From assembly GCA_020741375.1 (NCBI GenBank), contig DYZF01000148.1, positions 1-7,917 on the forward strand: 7,917 bases of DNA, given 5' to 3'. The notes below the pieces were generated by a model. It was not told the DNA's origin. It did not search any database and saw only the letters and a program-made list of their open reading frames with translations. Of the stretch, positions 5,922 to 7,917 are shown one piece after another (the first letter of the stretch is position 1; each line of letters starts with the position of its first letter). The position numbers and the translations under genes are program-made. Source of the DNA: Tessaracoccus flavescens. Its GTDB lineage: Bacteria > Actinomycetota > Actinomycetes > Propionibacteriales > Propionibacteriaceae.

Positions 5922-6883
5922 CACTGGACGTCAGGCACCGGCACCTGATCCATGACGGATCGCACCACGGAATCGGGCGCGACGTTGTTGAGCCACAACT
6001 CGGGGCGGATCACGATGCGGTGACCGAGCGCCGGGACGGCGAGGCGCTTGATGTCCTCCGGGGTCACGAAATCGCGACCTTCGATCAGCGCCAGCGCGCG
6101 CGAGCACAGCAGCAGCGCCAGCGACCCACGCGGCGACGCGCCCACCATCGTGTCTTGGTGGTCGCGGGTGGCGCGCACGAGGTCGATCGCGTAGCGGCCC
6201 ACCGATTCGGCCACGTGGATTCCCTCCACGCACTGCTGCACCGCCAACAGGCCCTGGGGCGTGAGCACCGCGTCGACCGCGACGTCGTCGGTCTGCCTGG
6301 CGATGCGCCGCTGCAACACATCCCACTCCTCGTCCACCGACGGGTAACCGAAGCCGAGCCTCAGTAGGAAGCGGTCGAGCTGCGCCTCGGGCAGCGGGTA
6401 CGTGCCCTCGTGCTCGATCGGGTTCGCCGTCGCCAGCACATGGAACGGGCGGGGCAGCTGGAACGTGTGACCTTCGACGGTGACCTGCCGTTCCTGCATC
6501 GCTTCCAGCAGCGCGGATTGGGTCTTCGGCGGCGTCCGGTTGATCTCGTCGGCCAGCAGCAGCCCAGTGAACAGCGGCCCCTCGCGGAACGCGAACTGGC
6601 CGGTGGTCTGGTCGAAGATGTAGGAGCCGGTGAGGTCTGCCGGGAGCAGGTCTGGGGTGAACTGGGCGCGCGTGAAATCCAGGCCCAGCGCCTGCGCCAG
6701 CGACCTCGCCGCCAGCGTCTTCCCCAAGCCGGGCATGTCCTCCAACAGCACGTGCCCGCCGGCGAGTACGCCCGCCATCACCAGCGTCATCTCGGCGCGC
6801 TTCCCGACGAGGACCTTGTCCACCTCGTCGAGCACCCGCCCGACGAGCTCGGTGGCCTGGGCGGGGGTCAGTTGGTCGTTCAT
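5921..6883 (-). CDS. MoxR-family AAA+ ATPase
   Basis: This 320-residue cytoplasmic ATPase has the complete MoxR core. Walker A is EDMPGLGKT (48-56), Walker B is LLLADEINR (108-116), sensor 1 lies in ATANPIEHEG (151-160) and leads into TYPLPEAQLDRF (161-172) with R171 as a likely arginine finger, and sensor 2 is GASPRGS (248-254). An alpha-helical lid follows to the C-terminus. MoxR proteins form rings and act on A-domain (MIDAS) partners to help assemble metalloenzymes or envelope complexes; here the partner is the DUF58 protein encoded directly downstream. The ATG overlaps the upstream stop by 4 bp (ATGA), and AAGGAG stands 11 nt upstream. Length and motifs are normal and nothing is missing. 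The substrate cannot be told from sequence. Confidence 0.95.
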   Translation of the reverse strand: MNDQLTPAQATELVGRVLDEVDKVLVGKRAEMTLVMAGVLAGGHVLLEDMPGLGKTLAARSLAQALGLDFTRAQFTPDLLPADLTGSYIFDQTTGQFAFREGPLFTGLLLADEINRTPPKTQSALLEAMQERQVTVEGHTFQLPRPFHVLATANPIEHEGTYPLPEAQLDRFLLRLGFGYPSVDEEWDVLQRRIARQTDDVAVDAVLTPQGLLAVQQCVEGIHVAESVGRYAIDLVRATRDHQDTMVGASPRGSLALLLCSRALALIEGRDFVTPEDIKRLAVPALGHRIVIRPELWLNNVAPDSVVRSVMDQVPVPDVQ

Positions 6884-7386
6884 AGTGAATCGATCTCCTT
6901 GAGGTGGGCATGCAGGGCTCGGCGGGTGAGGGTGGTGCGGCGGTCGTCGTCGACGCTGCGCAGGTAGGCGAACAGCGACGGCGATACGTGCGGCTCGATC
7001 TGGGCGAGGGTGGCGTCGGGCGGCAGCGTGCCGGCGGCGACGAGCTTGCGGCTGACGATGTCGCCGAGGTGGGCGGCGACGGAACTGGAGTCGAAGCCCT
7101 TACCGGGCTGGGAATGGGCCAGCGAATGGGCAAGGCGCCGGGTGCGCACGTCGGCCCGGAGCAGGACGGAGCGGTGGTGGAACGACGGCTGCTTCCACGC
7201 GGCCGGCTCGTGGTGGACGAGGTGCGTGCCGGCCCAGATCAAGACGCCGACCACTGCTCCGGCGATGGGCGTGAGGATCGGATTGAAGCGCAGGCCCACC
7301 ACGGTGTCGGCGAGCACGATGACCACCGAGACCGCCAACCCGATCGCGACCCACTTCCCCAACGCCCGCAGCGATTCGCGCGTCAT
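6880..7386 (-). CDS. Hypothetical two-TM membrane protein upstream of moxR
   Basis: The 168-residue product has two membrane helices near 11-30 and 37-55, with a short GLRFNP turn between. A mostly charged, helical cytoplasmic part (about 65-168) contains RTRRLAHSLAH (81-91) and a run of helices ending in RRALHAHLKEIDSL. I do not recognise a named domain. Its ATG overlaps the DUF4129 gene stop by 4 bp (ATGA), and a GAGG ribosome site lies 8 nt upstream, so the start is well supported. Its own stop overlaps the moxR start by 4 bp. Placement between DUF4129 and moxR suggests it joins the same membrane complex, perhaps as an anchor for MoxR. From memory, mycobacterial moxR3 is preceded by a similarly sized unknown membrane protein. 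Confidence 0.78.
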   Translation of the reverse strand: MTRESLRALGKWVAIGLAVSVVIVLADTVVGLRFNPILTPIAGAVVGVLIWAGTHLVHHEPAAWKQPSFHHRSVLLRADVRTRRLAHSLAHSQPGKGFDSSSVAAHLGDIVSRKLVAAGTLPPDATLAQIEPHVSPSLFAYLRSVDDDRRTTLTRRALHAHLKEIDSL

Positions 7387-7917
7387 GCGTCGTTCCTCAG
7401 CTGGGCACTCAGCGCTTCGAGGGCGGCGATGGCGCGCTCGCGGTCGTCGTCGGTGAGTTCGTGCGTGGAGAACATGGCCTGGCGATAGAGGTCGCCGAGC
7501 CCACGGATGGAACGCTCATCAACTCCCCCACGGGCGAGGACGTCCACCGTGAACTCCTCCGACGTCTGCGACCTGCGACGGCGAATCCCCGTGTCCGCGG
7601 CAAGCGATTCCAACCGTCGCCAACACTCCACCACCGCCTCATCGACAACGATACCGCGGCGCAGCGAGGCGATGGCCTCCTCAACCGTCTCCGCAACCTC
7701 GTCCTCTTCAAGATCCACGATCTGGACGGCGTCACCGCTGGGCGCGACCGCCCGGTGCCGCTCGGTGCTGATCCGCGTCTCCCACAGTCGGCGCACGAAC
7801 CACGCGATGGCCGCGACGATCAGGATGACAATGGCCAAGCGAATGAGGTCTGGCAGCCAGTCGGGCAGATTGAACGGCTCGATCTCCGGCAATGGCTCTT
7901 CAGACTGCGGCGGGTCC
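7383..7917 (-). CDS. DUF4129 membrane protein (partial, 5' end beyond right edge)
   Basis: The frame is open to the right edge of the window, so the N-terminus is missing; 177 residues of the C-terminal part are seen. They begin with a proline/acid linker (DPPQSEEPLPEIEPFNLPDW), then one membrane helix (LIRLAIVILIVAAIAWFVRRLW), a charged spacer with many E/D, and a DUF4129 domain: VVECWRRLESLAADTGIRRRRSQTSEEF, then LGDLYRQAMFSTHELTDDDRERAIAALEAL. The domain's conserved E-C-W-R-R-L and S-Q-T-S-E-E-F elements are present. DUF4129 is common beside transglutaminase-like and MoxR/DUF58 genes, and is thought to be a cytoplasmic tail of envelope proteins with unknown function. A TTG at 7892 could pose as a start but lies inside the linker, so I read through it. 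It is the first visible gene of the five-gene run, whose promoter is outside the window. Confidence 0.85.
   Translation of the reverse strand, partial: DPPQSEEPLPEIEPFNLPDWLPDLIRLAIVILIVAAIAWFVRRLWETRISTERHRAVAPSGDAVQIVDLEEDEVAETVEEAIASLRRGIVVDEAVVECWRRLESLAADTGIRRRRSQTSEEFTVDVLARGGVDERSIRGLGDLYRQAMFSTHELTDDDRERAIAALEALSAQLRNDA

Noticed and set aside
5931..7133. A 400-codon open frame on the minus strand over moxR and its upstream gene
   Set aside because: It is rich in Arg, Pro, Ala and Gly without motifs, typical of an out-of-frame reading of GC-rich coding DNA; the overlapping moxR frame has all AAA+ motifs.
1..7917. Mobile element, phage, CRISPR, toxin-antitoxin or defence system
   Set aside because: No transposase, integrase, repeat array, nuclease motif or paired small toxin-like genes were recognised; the genes are regulatory, metal-transport and envelope-type.

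Overview
The base composition is strongly GC-rich, with third codon positions nearly always G or C. There is a DUF5997 gene, the starts look leaderless with TAnnnT -10 boxes, and there is a MoxR/DUF58/DUF4129 membrane operon. Together these point to a chromosomal segment of a high-GC actinobacterium (Actinomycetota). The genus cannot be fixed from this window. I see no tRNA, rRNA, CRISPR array, transposase or phage gene.

Left part (1-3191): the 5' part of a minus-strand gene encoding a LysR-type substrate-binding domain without a helix-turn-helix starts at 260 and runs off the left edge. It diverges from a PaiB-like FMN-binding regulator gene (302-973). The 41-bp gap between them seems to hold two interleaved promoters. 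Six nucleotides before its start, and overlapping its own -10 box, the next gene (1005-3191) carries a near-perfect 17-bp CsoR-type copper operator. It encodes a P1B-3 copper ATPase of the CopB type, with CPH in TM6 and a 19-histidine N-terminal tail.

Middle (3192-4214): a small DUF5997 gene, whose protein contains an internal duplication not explained by its name, and a 171-aa protein of unknown function with four cysteine pairs arranged as two likely zinc ribbons. The latter's 3' end overlaps the 3' end of the operon on the other strand by 41 bp.

Right part (4174-7917, all minus strand): a tightly packed operon read from right to left. It encodes a DUF4129 membrane protein (cut by the right edge), a 168-aa two-TM protein, a MoxR AAA+ ATPase, a DUF58 protein with a degenerate MIDAS motif, and a 156-aa multi-TM protein. 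Every junction overlaps by 1-4 bases, which suggests translational coupling and one membrane-associated complex in which MoxR remodels or activates the DUF58 partner. From memory, the order and sizes resemble the mycobacterial moxR3 neighbourhood.

The most notable signals are four consecutive apparently leaderless genes in the left half, the operator built into the copB promoter, the internal repeat in the DUF5997 protein, and the operon of uncharacterised membrane proteins around MoxR/DUF58. I do not see a clearly new defence or mobile system.
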